Source: Homarus americanus
Lineage: Eukaryota; Arthropoda; Malacostraca; Decapoda; Nephropidae
NCBI RefSeq assembly: GCF_018991925.1
Contig: NW_024736071.1
Location: 10,539,958 to 10,603,957 of the forward strand
Length of the DNA: 64,000 nucleotides
Direction of reading: 5' to 3'
The notes under the pieces are model-generated. The model did no database searches and was not told the origin of the DNA. It saw nothing but the letters and a program-made list of their open reading frames with translations. Numbering within the stretch: position 1 is the first letter of the stretch; the number at the start of each line of letters is the position of its first letter. Of this stretch, positions 1 to 10,451 are shown piece by piece. The position numbers were made by a program, and so were the translations under genes.

Positions 1-905
1 GAAGCTACCTACAGTTACAGTTAATGAAACCACTTGCATTTAATGAAGCTACCTATAGTTATATTTAATGAAGCCAGCTACAGTTACAGCTATTGAAGCC
101 ACCTACATATTAATGAAGCTACCTACAGTTACAGTTAATGAAGCCACCTACAGTTACAGTTAATGAAGCCACCTACAGTTACAGTTAATGAAGCCACCTA
201 CAGTTACAGTTAATGAAGCCACCTACAGTTACAGTTAATGAAGCCACCTACAGTTACAGTTAATGAAACCACTTGCATTTAATGAAGCTACCTATAGTTA
301 TATTTAATGAAGCCAGCTACAGTTACAGTTATTGAAGCCACCTACAGTTACAGTTATTGAAGCCACCTACAGTTACAGTTAATGAAGCTACTAGTTACAG
401 TTAGAAGCCACCTACAGTTACAGTTATTGAACCACCTACAGTTAGTTATTGAAGCCACCTACAGTTAGTTAATGAAGCCACCTACATATTAATGAAGCTA
501 CCTACAGTTACAGTTAATGAAGCCACCTACAGTTACAGTTAATGAAACCACTTGCATTTAATGAAGCTACCTATAGTTATATTTAATGAAGCCAGCTACA
601 GTTACAGTTAATGAAACCACTTGCATTTAATGAAGCTACCTATAGTTATATTTAATGAAGCCAGCTACAGTTACAGCTATTGAAGCCACCTACAGTTACA
701 GTTATTGAAGCCACCTACAGTTACAGTTAATGAAGCTAGTTACAGTTATTGAAGCCACCTACAGTTACAGTTATTGAAGCCACCTACAGTTAGTTATTGA
801 AGCCACCTACAGTTACAGTTAATGAAGCTACCTACAGTTATTGAAGCCACCTACAGTTACAGTTATTGAAGCCACCTACAGTTACAGTTAATGAAGCCAG
901 TTACA
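1..905. repeat. 25-bp minisatellite array
   Basis: Tandem array of a roughly 25-bp unit starting GAAGCCACCTACAG and ending TTAAT, running from the window edge to about 905. Variant units are interspersed: TTATTGAAG versions, CATATTAATG versions, and a paired variant with CACTTGCATTTAATG followed by CTATAGTTATATTTAATG that recurs near 30-75, 265-315, 545-590 and 610-660. The repeated block of variants suggests higher-order organisation. There is no coding potential. The array continues beyond the left edge. Confidence 0.95.
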
Positions 906-1065
906 GTAAATCAATGAATCATTCAGTCAGTCAGGGTTGGCATCCAAAGAGAGCTGACTGAGGCAATAGAAAATATTACTAATGATAAACGCTGATATAA
1001 TCTTTAAGGTGTGTCTAAAAAGGGCGTCATTACCATGTAGTACGTGAGTTAAGGGGAAGTGTCCG

Positions 1066-1430
1066 TAACATGTACAGTTGCCTCCATATGAACGTGCCAC
1101 GGCCAGGAGGTGAGGGCACAGACACGTGTGTGGCAACGTAGCGCTATAGTCATGGGTCATGGGCGTGAAACCATGGATTACACTGTTTGTAGGTTAGCAG
1201 CCGATACGTTTCATAAATACTTATTAATAAAAAATAAAAATAAATAAAAATCAAGCATCCATGGGTAATTATTCTTCAGCATTGAGGTGTGGCCTCGCAA
1301 GCAGGGTAATTTCACTGCTTCACGCCCATTCATTCAGCCCTGACTATGGCGCTGTCCTGCCACAAATCGTACCCGAACCCTCACACACTCCCAGGCTTTG
1401 GTACGTTCATATGGAGGCAACTGTACATGA
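1066..1430. repeat. Foldback element (imperfect inverted repeat)
   Basis: Bases 1071-1095 are the exact reverse complement of 1403-1427 (25 bp, core GTTGCCTCCATATGAACG). The pairing continues inward imperfectly: 1130-1170 (GCGCTATAGTCATGGG, GGGCGTGAA) against 1318-1360 (CACGCCCATTCATTC, GACTATGGCGC). The arms are about 100 bp and the spacer about 150 bp. I see no clear target duplication, so this may be a foldback MITE or a local inverted duplication. The small ORFs across it are by-products. Confidence 0.6.
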
Positions 1431-1520
1431 AATATTGTTAGGTAAAATACACTCCATGTACTTGAATTAATAGGATTGCCCTTACCATATATGTAAATTA
1501 AAGGTAAAGCGTCTTTACTA

Positions 1521-1840
1521 TGTACGTAAAAGTATCAAATGTGCGAACTTTACCCTATGCGAATTTTATGCAAACTTTACCCTCAGCGAACTTTTAGCAA
1601 ATTTAACCTTATGCAAACTATGCTATGCAATCTTTATCCTGTGCAGACTTTACCTTATTCAAACTTTACCCTTAGCAAACTTTACCCTATGCGAACTGTA
1701 CTCGTTGCAATCTTTACCCTATTGGACCTATCCAGTTTACCCCATGCAAATTTAAACCTTTGCGAACTTTACCATGTGCAAACTTTACTCAGTTAAAAGT
1801 TTACCTCAGGCAAACTTCACCCTGTACGAAATTTTCCTCC
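1521..1840. repeat. Degenerate ~17-bp tandem repeat (AAACTTTACCCTATGC-like)
   Basis: Roughly eighteen diverged copies of a 16-18-bp unit of the form CAAACTTTACCCTATG or GCGAACTTTACC follow each other. An 85-codon ORF over this stretch simply reads the repeat and shows no protein family character. Confidence 0.75.
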
Positions 1841-2260
1841 TTCAGAGTCTCAGAGGCAATATTGGCGAACAAAAAACAATAGAACAAACACCTATGACGC
1901 CCTGGCAGTGGAGGTCGTTTGGGGCTTTTAGTAGCGGGTGTTGGTAAGTCAGGTGCTGGTGGCGGCCGCAAACCTCACAACGACCCTTGCTAGACCATGG
2001 TAGTGTGTTGCCTGTTTTTGATGACTGTTACCAGTCATCCAATAGTTTTTAGCAACGATTGATTGATGTCAGATGCGGTCAACGATGATCATTCATATAC
2101 TGTCATTAACATTTGGTTACCAGCTAAAGATAACCAATTGATGTCAACAATAATAGTGATGATTTACTACTGTTGATAACGGTTGATAACTTTAAAGCGA
2201 GAGAAAGTTACGCTTTACGGTTTGGGTGACAATAACGATGTGTAGGTTTCCTCTCTCTCT

Positions 2261-2263
<3 letters not shown>
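1841..2263. other. Unannotated noncoding stretch
   Basis: I see no gene, RNA or recognisable element here. GTTGATAAC-type words recur loosely between 2040 and 2200. Confidence 0.5.

Positions 2264-2354
<91 letters not shown>
2264..2354. repeat. (AT)n microsatellite
   Basis: About 45 uninterrupted TA dinucleotides, preceded by a short (CT)n tract at 2251-2262. A separate (GT)n tract lies at 2453-2476. Confidence 0.97.
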
Positions 2355-2357
<3 letters not shown>

Positions 2358-2476
2358 CGAATGTTATATTATTTTCTTAACAGGTAAATATTTAGCGTTG
2401 CCCTTAAAACTTTCCGCATAAATATGTGTAAGAGAAGGAAGTTTAGAACAGTGTGTGTGTGTGTGTGTGTGTGTGT

Positions 2477-3389
2477 CTTTAGAGTCTCGCCTTGAATACG
2501 AATGAAAATGTAGCCTCATTCTCTGCCTTAAACACTACTCACCTTAAGAGTCTCCTCAGAGCTCCCAGAAGACTTTCCTGGATTGAGAAAACCCTGGAAA
2601 ACCAATCGGATTCCAGGGAAAACTCATTGTCGCTTTCCAGAGGTAATCTTGAGAGAAGTGGCGCCTCCCAGACTTCCAAAGATGCTGTGCTGATAGCTGC
2701 CTCCCTACCTCTTGTTCTCTTTGCTCCACTCACTCACTAACGCTGCTGGAAGTGTTAAATTGTCTCTTTATTTTATAAAAGTTACAGCTGAATTTCCCTT
2801 GTTGTTCATCCATAAGTAAACTCTCATTTGGAAAATTATTCATATTTGGGAAATTTATCACGTTTGGAAAATGATTCATTCTTGCAAAGGAACTCACATC
2901 ACGCATTTAATTGTAATTAGTTTTCACGTATATTTTTCTCTCGTTTTTTAAGCTCCAGATTATATATAACAGTGGGAGGGGATGAATGTTTCAGGCCGCA
3001 CGTGGGTCTGCTGTGCTCATTGTTGGTTTTTCACCTGTGCATTTATTGGGTAACTTGAAGATTAGCCAACCCAGCTTATTTCATCCTAAAATTAACCACC
3101 CTAACCTCATCTAACCTAATCTAACTTAACCATATGTAATGTAACTAGCCATAACATAAACCCAACATAATTTCATCTCGCCTAAAAACCTAATCCAATC
3201 GAAACATAATCAAACCTAATCTAACCTAACCCCCCCAGTTAGTGTTGGCATAATCATCAGGTGAAATAATTGCTTGGGGCTACTCTTCAGGACTCAAAAT
3301 ATTCTACCCTTGTCTGTATGCATCGTTGAATTGTGTGATTATAAGTTCCAAACTGTTTGGTGATTTATGTACTTCGAACTTCACCTTAT

Positions 3390-3393
<4 letters not shown>
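2477..3393. other. Noncoding, with degenerate CCTAA-like words
   Basis: No supported gene. The ORFs at 2492-2740 and 2539-2733 overlap on opposite strands and match no family I know. Between about 3095 and 3235 the words CTAACCTAATCTAACC recur. These resemble decayed copies of the arthropod telomere-type unit (CCTAA)n, but they are too diverged to call firmly. Confidence 0.4.

Positions 3394-3456
<63 letters not shown>
3394..3456. repeat. (AT)n microsatellite
   Basis: About 31 AT dinucleotides. The Ile-Tyr runs in both strands' ORFs here are artefacts of the repeat. Confidence 0.97.
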
Positions 3457-3460
<4 letters not shown>

Positions 3461-3604
3461 TCCAAGCAGCAGTTATTTTGGCAAGTTTGGGCAGATATTC
3501 TCGTATATATTGATGCATTACCTGTGTATGAATTTTCTAGAATGTATTGCATCATTTTTTTATGATTTTCTTATGTATTGTAAGCCTAGATCAGAGTAGA
3601 ACGT

Positions 3605-4144
3605 TGTAAACTACCCAGGCGTATCTCGTTCCGACCTGCAATGCCTGGATGGCGCTAGGATGCTCTACTGTAGGTGCATATAAGACCAGCGAGGTGCCCT
3701 GTGGGAGTAGTCGCCCATTTCTACTCAGCGTGTGTAGTATAATCGTAGTGACAGCTAAAGATAATTGGTGTTCAAGTATTGTGAAATTGTTGTGAGCGAT
3801 ATGAAGTGAAAAGACTATGAATTGTACACTGGTAGTGTGCTGATTGTATTTATTCAAAGTGAGAAGTCCAGTTGTGAGGACATACAAATGAACGGTTTTG
3901 TGAAGATTTGTGATTATTAAGGAAGACTTACTGTTCACAAGTGTGTTTCTGTGACCTGGTGGAAATCTACCTGCCTGTTGTTGTGTCTGTACACTGATAC
4001 CAATCGTCGGAAATTACTGGAGACTAGTGGGGCAGTTGGTGGTAATTCGACAACACTTGTGAGATATCTACTGCTTCTGTATATACGATCTGGCCACTGG
4101 TAACCAGCGGTGGAAGCTGGTAAGTGGCGAAAAGGTTTCATGAC
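3605..4144 (+). repeat. 5' LTR of the Ty3-like element
   Basis: It shares long collinear matches with 7082-7551, for example GACCTGCAATGCCTGGAT, GGGAGTAGTCGCCCATTTCT, GACCTGGTGGAAATCTACCT and CTGGTAACCAGCGGTGGAAG. It starts TGTAAAC and appears to end near 4144. A primer-binding-site-like TGGTGTCAGGAGTGGAAT follows at about 4148. The priming tRNA is not identified. Confidence 0.8.
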
Positions 4145-4190
4145 ACTGGTGTCAGGAGTGGAATAGCTTACCAGTGAGATATTAGTCAAG

Positions 4191-5643
4191 ATGGAAGGTG
4201 ACGGTGTCCAAACCAGAAGCCAGGCCAGGCAAAGGGAGATTTCCATGACTGATCTGATGTAATTCTTACGTGCACAACAAGAAGAACAGAAACAACTACT
4301 GCAGAAACAATGAGAAGAACATAACTGCTACAAGAATAATGAGGAGAACAGAAACAGCTACTTCAAGAACAACGAAAAGAGCAGAAACGTGAAAATGTGC
4401 AGCTCAAGTGAAAATTCAGGAACAACTGCAGGAACAGACAGAAAACATTAGCAACAATTACAGCAGCTGTAGGAAGAGATCGACAAGAAAATTCATGAAT
4501 GTGATGAGGCTCTGCAAAAGATGTGTAATAGATGTGATGATGCGTTGCATGAGATGCAAGTTGAACTAGGAATGACAAAAGAGGAAGTGAAGTGCAGCAC
4601 AAACAAAAAGTGAGTGGTAAGATCACAGAGGTACGTGAAGAGCCAAAGAAAGTCAGTAGTAGGGTGGAAGTTCTGGAGAATTGTCTAACAGCAGGGTATC
4701 AACCAAAATCTAGTGACTCTTATAATTGTGATGGTGTGCGTGAAACATCGTTTGTGCACGCTCCGCGGGGAGTGAATAGTGTTGAAAAGGATGGAAAATA
4801 CGACGAGTGTGTGGAAAAAGGAAGTGTTGAGTTGAATTACAAAGAATCTGAGTTCAGACCCCAAGCTACGTCAGGTGAGGTGGTGAACTATCCAAGAGTA
4901 CCAGCGAAGAAGAAACCACAGGAATTCGATGGCAAGGTCTCATGGGAAGCATACCAAGCACAGTTTGAGTTACTGGCTGAACAAAACGGGTGGAACGACA
5001 AGCAGTGTGCAGTGCAATTAGCAACGAATCGTAGGGGCGCGGCTGCGGAGGTTCTCAGCCAGTTGACAGGAGAAGAGCGAAGCAGTTACATGTCACTGGT
5101 AAAGGTACTGGAACGAAGGTATGGAACCAAGCACCAAAATAAGGTTGACAGGGCCAGATTCTGTAACCTTGCATGTAATCGAGGTGAAACACTGCAACAG
5201 CTTGCTCAAGATCTGGAAAGTATGCCTCATAGGCGTACCCTGGAGCATCACCTGATCTGTTAGCCATGTTGTTGAGGGACCAGTTTGTGGACGCATTCGA
5301 CAGCACGCACCTAAAGATTCAGGTGAAGCAGTCCCAACCTATAACTCAACAGGAATCTTTGGCTAAAGCCCTGGAGTTTGAATCTTTCGTGAGGACAAGT
5401 GTACCAAGCTTCAGGACGGAGTCTAGCTCTGGGTTTAAAGCACGAAAGGGTCAAGTAGAAGAAACAGGATTAAGGGAACCTGCTGGTATTGCGAGAAGAC
5501 GGGCACAAACAGAAAGACTGTTACAAGCGGGAGCGAGAAGGGGGGCAATACAGAGAAGAAAATGGAGAAGAGAGGATGTTGGACGTGGGGAGAAGATGGA
5601 AACTTCAAGATTAATTGCCCACAGGATTCCAAAAGGGGGATAG
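4191..5643 (+). pseudogene. gag pseudogene of the Ty3-like element
   Basis: The reading frame opens with ATG at 4191 shortly after the primer-binding site, then hits a stop after about 22 codons. The coding text continues in shifted frames. A Gln/Glu-rich stretch (4260-4600) would be a coiled coil. The best-preserved part, 4592-5263, has the Ty3-type capsid pattern: an F-D-G-K-x-S-W-x-A-Y motif near 4925-4955, then W-x-D-K-Q-C-A-x-x-L, then L-x-x-R-Y-G near 5110. A frameshift near 5263 moves the text into 5266-5643. A damaged CCHC zinc knuckle follows: Cys pairs near 5484 and 5579, and the INCP end near 5610. The product would have formed the particle shell and bound RNA. It cannot be translated as one protein. 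Confidence 0.8.
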
Positions 5644-5739
5644 AAAAGTAGCTCACTAAAATGGGGAACTAGAGATGGCTGGTGCTATGGGATAATGACC
5701 AGCCTGTCTCACCAGAGCCCGACTATTGACAAAATGCAA

Positions 5740-6330
5740 CCGAGTCACTGTTAGAAGTGTCCAGATTGAAGGTGAGATCGATGGCATAAGGTGTCCATTG
5801 ATGCTCGACACAGCCTTTAGCAGACTTTTGTAAGGCCAGACGGGGTTAGTCATCAACAACTACCCGAGACATCGCAGCAGCTGTGTGGAATAACTGGACA
5901 ATGCCCAGTACTAAAGGGACCAGTGGATATCAACATCAAGCTGTGAGGGCAAAAAGAAACCTTGCAGGTTTATGTGCCGGATACAGCAGACCCTTGCATC
6001 CTCGGCCTGGACTACCTCCTACCATGCAAGTGCCAACTGGACCTTGGCTCGATGCAGTTAAAAAATGAAGGAAAGTGGGTACCGCTGAAGACTGTGAAGC
6101 ATGCAAGTTACAGCTAGGCAGAGAGCAGTTATTCCCCCAATAACAGAGGTGCTGTTGCCATGCAAGGTGAACGGTCCCTTGCATAACCGTTTGGGAGTGG
6201 TGGAACCTGAGTGTCAGCAGTGTTGCCAGAAAGAGGTACTTCCCAAGAAATGTAGTCGCACTACAGTGAAGGGGGATCCAGCCATTGCTGGGGAAGGCCT
6301 TGAGAAGTTGCAGCTGGATGGCCAAGACCT
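5740..6330 (+). pseudogene. Protease remnant and deletion scar of the Ty3-like element
   Basis: Near 5795-5820 the text reads M-L-D-T-A-x-S, in the place of the aspartic protease D-T/S-G catalytic motif, after an E-G-E-I-D-G-I strand. The following Ile/Leu-rich text and a G-L-D-Y-L-like motif near 6000 fit the second half of a retropepsin but are broken by stops. At 6100-6200 comes text of the type that links protease to RT (V-T-A-R-Q-R-A-V-I-P-P). RT itself never appears. The deletion breakpoint must lie between about 6200 and 6310. Confidence 0.6.
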
Positions 6331-7081
6331 GCGACCAGTGGTCAAGTGGATGAGCCAGATCTCAGTGCGGCCAGCCTGGGAGACAATCTGGAGCCAATCC
6401 TATGATTAAAAACTATTGGGCTCAGTGGGATGCTCTTCGGCTGAAGGATGGTCTGTTGCAGCTCCAGTAGGTGACTACAGATGGCCTCAACAGGTAGTGG
6501 CAGACAGTACTTCCCTGGAAGATGAGGTCAGAGATCCTGGGAAAGATGCTCAACAATCTATCCAATGAACATCTGGGAGTGAAGATCCTGAGTCGGCTGC
6601 AGCAAAGGTCTTACTGGGTTGGCATGCGTAAGGATGTGGAAGAATGGTGCCGTTCATGCGATGTCTGCTGCGCCAAGAATGGACCAAAGCTGCACACATG
6701 TGCCCCACTACAGTTGTACTATGCAGGCACACAAATGGAGAGGGTAGTCATGGATATTGCGGACCTCTACCATTCGGTACAGATGGGAATAGGTACATCT
6801 GTATGGCCATAGATTACTTCACTAAATGGCCAAAAGCATATGCCATCCCATATCAGGAAGCCACGGCTGTTGCCAGGGTGCTAGTTGACCAGTTCTTTTG
6901 CTGGTTTCGTGTACCCTACGAATTGTACTCGGACCAGGGCAGAAACTTTGAGTCAGCTGTGTTCAACGAGTGCTGTAAACTATTGGGCATAAGGAAGACT
7001 AAAACCACTCCACTTTGGCCACAGTCAGACGGAATAGTGGAAAAGTTTAATTGGATTTTCAGACAAAAACTGACCAAGTAC
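6331..7081 (+). pseudogene. Integrase pseudogene of the Ty3-like element
   Basis: The H2C2 zinc-binding module is readable around 6560-6670: H-L-G-V-K, then Y-W-V-G-M, then C-R-S-C-D-V-C. The catalytic core follows, split by one frameshift near 6790: V-M-D-I-A with the first Asp at about 6750, Y-F-T-K-W-P near 6815, S-D-Q-G-R-N-F-E-S with the second Asp near 6932, and S-D-G-I-V-E-K-F-N with the Glu near 7040. All three D,D,E residues are still encoded, but not in one frame. The chromodomain/GPY-like C-terminus is absent because the 3' LTR starts immediately. This enzyme family inserts the element's cDNA into chromosomes. Confidence 0.85.
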
Positions 7082-7551
7082 TGTATATCTTGTTCTGACC
7101 TGCAATGCCTGGATGCTCTAGGTGCATGTATGACCGAGTTGTCTGGTGGGAGTAGTCGCCCATTTCTGCTCAGAGTGTGAAGTACAGGCCTAGTGACAGC
7201 TAAAGATAAATTATATGTGTGCAAGTATTGTGGAATTGTTGTGAGCGATATAAAGTGAAAAGACTAAGGAATTGTATACTGGTAGCGTGCTGACTACAGT
7301 ATATATTCGAAGTGAGAAATCCAGCTGTGAAGACCTACCCAGTGAACAGGTTTGAGAAGATTTAGTGTGTTGCTGTGACCTGGTGGAAATCTACCTGCCT
7401 GTTGCTTTGTCGGGAAATTATCAGAGACTGGCAGGACAGCTAGTGGTAATTCGACGACACTTGTGTTATATATGTTGCCTCTGTATATACTACCTGACCG
7501 CTGGTAACCAGCGGTGGAAGTTGGTAAGCAGCGAAAGGGGCTTGTAATGAT
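7082..7551 (+). repeat. 3' LTR of the Ty3-like element
   Basis: Collinear with 3605-4144 but shorter by about 70 bp through several small deletions. Shared blocks include GGGAGTAGTCGCCCATTTCT and CTGGTAACCAGCGGTGGAAG. No polypurine tract is evident in front of it, which agrees with the deletion of the integrase end. Confidence 0.8.
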
Positions 7552-7726
7552 GTATTATAATACATTGATAATTATCAATGGCTCGGTGTATTTGTAGCTT
7601 GATTTATTATACGTAACATTATTAATTAGTTTGAATTTGATATACTGTACACCAATGTATTTTTAACGTGAATTTTTGTAATCTAAACATGACTTCATGT
7701 ATCCGTAACTTTACTGTTTATTTCAG

Positions 7727-7847
7727 GTACACTAAGACTACAGCGGGTGTGGGTGTAAGCGCTCAGAAGTATAACCCAGAGGTTCGCATTGAACGACCTG
7801 ACACGTCCGTCTACACCCTCGCTGACAAGCTGCGCAGCGTCCGGCGG
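7727..7847 (+). CDS. Glypican-like protein, internal coding exon (first of three visible)
   Basis: The exon is bounded by a pyrimidine-rich acceptor (TTTACTGTTTATTTCAG, ending 7726) and a GTGAGT donor at 7848. It enters with one leftover base and then codes 40 codons, ending exactly in phase 0. The peptide has the glypican motif N-P-E-V-x-x-x-x-x-R-P-D-T (codons about 16-28) followed by an amphipathic K-L-R-S-V-R-R helix. In GPC4/GPC6 and dally-like this segment sits just before the Ser-Gly glycosaminoglycan region, which is what the next exon encodes. Glypicans are cell-surface heparan sulfate proteoglycans that modulate Wnt, Hedgehog, BMP and FGF signalling. The Cys-rich N-terminal domain must lie upstream, outside the window. 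The family call is inferred from motif and context. Confidence 0.72.
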
Positions 7848-7995
7848 GTGAGTGTCATGTCATGTGTTAGTTCATGGGTGATGGGTGAGTGTCATGGTAT
7901 GTGTTAATTCACGGGTAGTATCTTTTGTCTGTTTACAGGTGTGTCATGTTATGTGTCAGTTCACAGGTAAGTGTCGTGTCATGATTCATCTCATG
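7848..7995 (+). repeat. Short imperfect tandem repeat at the start of the intron
   Basis: Words GTGAGTGTCATG, TGTGTTAGTTCA and CGGGTGATGGGTGAGTGTCATGG-like text repeat three or four times just after the donor site. As a result several GTGAGT/GTAAGT copies lie within 150 bp of the authentic splice donor. Confidence 0.6.
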
Positions 7996-8349
7996 TTTTA
8001 ATGTCAGTCGTAGTGAGGATACTAAATTGTGTCGTGCCACGGGAAGAGGTTATTTGGTAAATTTTCATTTGTTGCCACTACCAAATCGAAGTCGAAACTA
8101 TGTTTTTCCAGTCGTTTTTGATGTGTTGTGATCAAATTTGGGTAAAGTTATCGTTTGGGTCATGGAGCGAATTTTAGGATATTAAGTTTTGGAATCGGTG
8201 GTTTCCACACATCTTAGACTTTTTGGGGGTTAATATTGGTGACTGACCTGCAGACGAGTTATTTGCTTTACTGTTTATTTTCTTACTTTATTTTCATCAC
8301 TGAGTTGTGATATGATAATCATTTCTTGTGGATATGCTTTGTTTGGTGG

Positions 8350-8888
8350 CAGGGCCGGATTCAGGAGTGGGCAAAGTGGGCAGTTGCCCAGGGGCCTCCA
8401 CAATCTGGGGGCCTCTACATATTACAATATTTTATTTATTTGTTTATTCATTTGAATTATTTTTATTTTCATTCTGCAAAATTCATGTTTATCTATTCCA
8501 TCACGTAAAACTATGTTCAGCAAGAAGCGTGATAGAAATTAGGCTAGCTACTCCTTGAAATTCATGAATACCTGGTTTTCCTATGAACCGTATATTTTTA
8601 ATGAATGCTATTGTTTGTGTTGCTAATAATATATTTAGAATTCCACAAACATATATTGATTAAAAATAAACTACATGGATTAACGAAATTGAGATTAAAA
8701 AAAAATTCATTATCACTTCCATTACGAATGTGTTTGTTGACAGTCGGTGGGAGGGGGAGGGGGTTGGACCGTGTCGTGTCTGTTTAGGCTCGCTTCACTC
8801 GCCACCCCACCCTCTTGGGTAGTTATAATGAGGGGGGCCTCCACAAAGAGGCTGCCCATGGGCCTCCACAGGTCTAAATCCGGCACTG
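8350..8888. mobile_element. Non-autonomous hAT element (MITE), 539 bp, with 8-bp TSD
   Basis: The left end is CAGGGCCGGATTCAGGAG and the right end is its imperfect inverse, finishing ...TAAATCCGGCACTG. An inner matching block GGGCCTCCACA lies near both ends. The element is flanked by perfect 8-bp duplications TTTGGTGG at 8342-8349 and 8889-8896. CAG...CTG termini plus an 8-bp duplication define the hAT superfamily. The interior is AT-rich without a transposase. Confidence 0.88.
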
Positions 8889-8986
8889 TTTGGTGGATAA
8901 TTAGGCACCTAGGCGCGCACTACTTTGTCTTCTCCGCGGTAATGAGACCGTGCTCTAGAGAGGAGTCCGCTCTTCCCCCGTGTTAC

Positions 8987-9960
8987 CAATTTGGCGGAAA
9001 ATCCGCTAAGTCCGCTTAGCGGATTGAACTTTCAAAATGTGGGTGGCTTAGACCTTTTGCGGATAGCGGATTTTCTGGTGCATTTTCACTGGATTTGGCG
9101 GAAGTTCAAGCGAATTTCATGCACATGATGATTATTATTAATCAAAACCTATTCTGTCCTGAATTTAGAAAAAAAACCCGGATATTTAAAGTAAATAGAA
9201 TACAGAGTAATTAGCAACCCAACCACTCACATTGACCCCAGGGAATATTTAGGATACGAATTTGAGAAGACTTGCACCAACTCAAAGCTATCAGAAAAAG
9301 CAGAGCGTGACCTTCGCCAATGCTGCATATCGTGTGTTAACAGTCTGTAATTAGTTGAAGAAAAACAGACTTCCTGATAACTTACAAAATCTTGAGGAAA
9401 ATGTCTCTGTTTTCAGCAATGTAATGTTTCAGAGTTGTGAAGGAACTAATAGTAAAGATAGCTGAACTTTTTGGGTACCATAAAAAAAAATACCGAATTG
9501 ATAATCAGTGGCACAACTTAACTGTTAAATGGCACGAGACCAAGTCAACAGTAAAATATTGAAGTCAAGAGACTGTTTAGCCCAGCTAAATATTGTTAAA
9601 TCAAAGCTCAGAAATCTGTTGAATACAAGTTCAGTCTGCGGTTATTGCAGTGAAAAGTGGACTCAGAAGAGTTGGAAAATGTTGCCTTTCGTATGAACTG
9701 CCAAAACAAGTGGTAAAGCAAATTGGTACAATGGTAACATACAGTTCATTGACATCGAAGGCACCAGAAGCTGGTCCAAGCTCTTCTTCTAATACTCATG
9801 TCTATAAAGACAGAAGAGGAAGGCATAATTTATTCGCTGAACTAAGTGGTGAGTACTTAACATTTTTATATTGTTTAGGATACGTGCGTAATATTGTGCT
9901 TAGTGGATTTCTAGCGGATTCTATAGGTCAATCTACCTTGAATCTGACCCAGCGGGCTGG
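8987..9960 (+). pseudogene. Relic of a hAT-like (ZNF862/BED-type) transposase
   Basis: Translated pieces in shifting + frames follow the order of a hAT transposase C-terminal half. At about 9243-9350 there is Y-L-G-Y-E-F-E-K, then A-E-R-D-L-R-Q-C-C. At about 9497 comes I-D-N-Q-W-H-N-L, like the L-D-x-Q-W-R-x-L block before the dimerisation domain. At about 9650-9720 comes S-G-L-R-R-V-G-K-C-C, then E-L-P-K-Q-V-V-K-Q-I-G-T-M. Several stops and frameshifts separate the blocks. AATCCGC/GCGGATT words cluster at both borders, including an 11-bp perfect hairpin stem at 9000-9025, so the borders may be the remains of subterminal repeats. The assignment rests on remembered family pattern and needs a profile search. 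It does not look like a host exon. Confidence 0.45.
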
Positions 9961-10348
9961 GCTGCGGTAGTTTCATGTTCAGCCTGACGTGGTAAGGTTG
10001 TCGCCGGTCTTATATGGACGTAATTTGCGAATTTAGGGATAAAACAATAAGACCCTTCAGTTTTTCGAAGACCACGGCGTCGTTCCTTAAGTAGAGAGTA
10101 TTGTTCAGAGCAATACTGTGATATAGAATTGGGTTTGTGTGCTAAGTCAGTTGTTGAGGGAAACAATCATTCATCACTTCCTCGACGCCGTGATCACGTT
10201 TCTCACCATCTCTATAACAAATCACTGCGCCAACCGGACTGCATAAACACCGATGCTGCAGGATGCCTTCATGTCCAGAAAAAAAATACTCAAATTACAC
10301 CGTATTACAGTATGTTCTCTCTGTTTAATATACCGGGGGGTAAGGAAG

Positions 10349-10451
10349 TTAGGTTAGGTTAGGTTAGGTTAGGTTAGGTTAGGTTAGGTTAGGTTAGGTT
10401 AGGTTAGGTTAGGTAAGGTTAGGTTAGGTAAGGTAAGGTAAGGTAAGGTAG
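10349..10451 (+). repeat. Interstitial telomere-type repeat (TTAGG)n
   Basis: About 20 tandem units of the pentamer GGTTA. The first 13 or so are perfect and then grade into GGTAA variants. (TTAGG)n is the canonical telomere repeat of many insects and crustaceans. Here it sits inside the glypican intron. Shorter runs of the complementary CCTAA occur at 11222-11240. Confidence 0.9.

Larger units (their letters stand above)
3605..7551 (+). mobile_element. Degraded Ty3-like LTR retrotransposon lacking RT
   Basis: Two diverged direct repeats bracket gag, protease and integrase remnants on the + strand. The 5' LTR is about 3605-4144 and the 3' LTR about 7082-7551. The reverse transcriptase and RNase H that normally lie between protease and integrase are absent: text typical of the post-protease linker (6100-6200) passes within about 150 bp into text typical of the region just before integrase (about 6310). 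The integrase C-terminus is also missing, so its core runs straight into the 3' LTR. Many stops and frameshifts, together with LTR divergence, indicate an old, immobile copy. It lies upstream of the first visible glypican exon, probably in an intron. No target duplication was found. Confidence 0.85.

Noticed and set aside
1..905. Regularly spaced ~25-bp repeats that might suggest a CRISPR array
   Set aside because: Units are directly contiguous without unique spacers, variant units recur, and the context is a eukaryotic genome with introns and transposons. It is a minisatellite.
2492..2740. Overlapping ORFs on opposite strands (82 and 64 codons) as a small gene
   Set aside because: No family resemblance and no splice or promoter evidence. 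The opposite-strand pair is most simply chance.
3304..3599. Ile-Tyr repeat ORFs on both strands
   Set aside because: Pure translation of the (AT)n microsatellite. The same applies at 28409-28606 and 63678-63951.
3605..7551. Endogenous retrovirus rather than retrotransposon
   Set aside because: No env-like ORF, and the domain order and zinc module fit ordinary Ty3-like retrotransposons. The copy is defective.
9650..9970. 106-codon ORF as a glypican or other host exon
   Set aside because: Its text continues the blocks of a decayed hAT-like transposase upstream in other frames and lies in the middle of the glypican intron without a matching splice phase.
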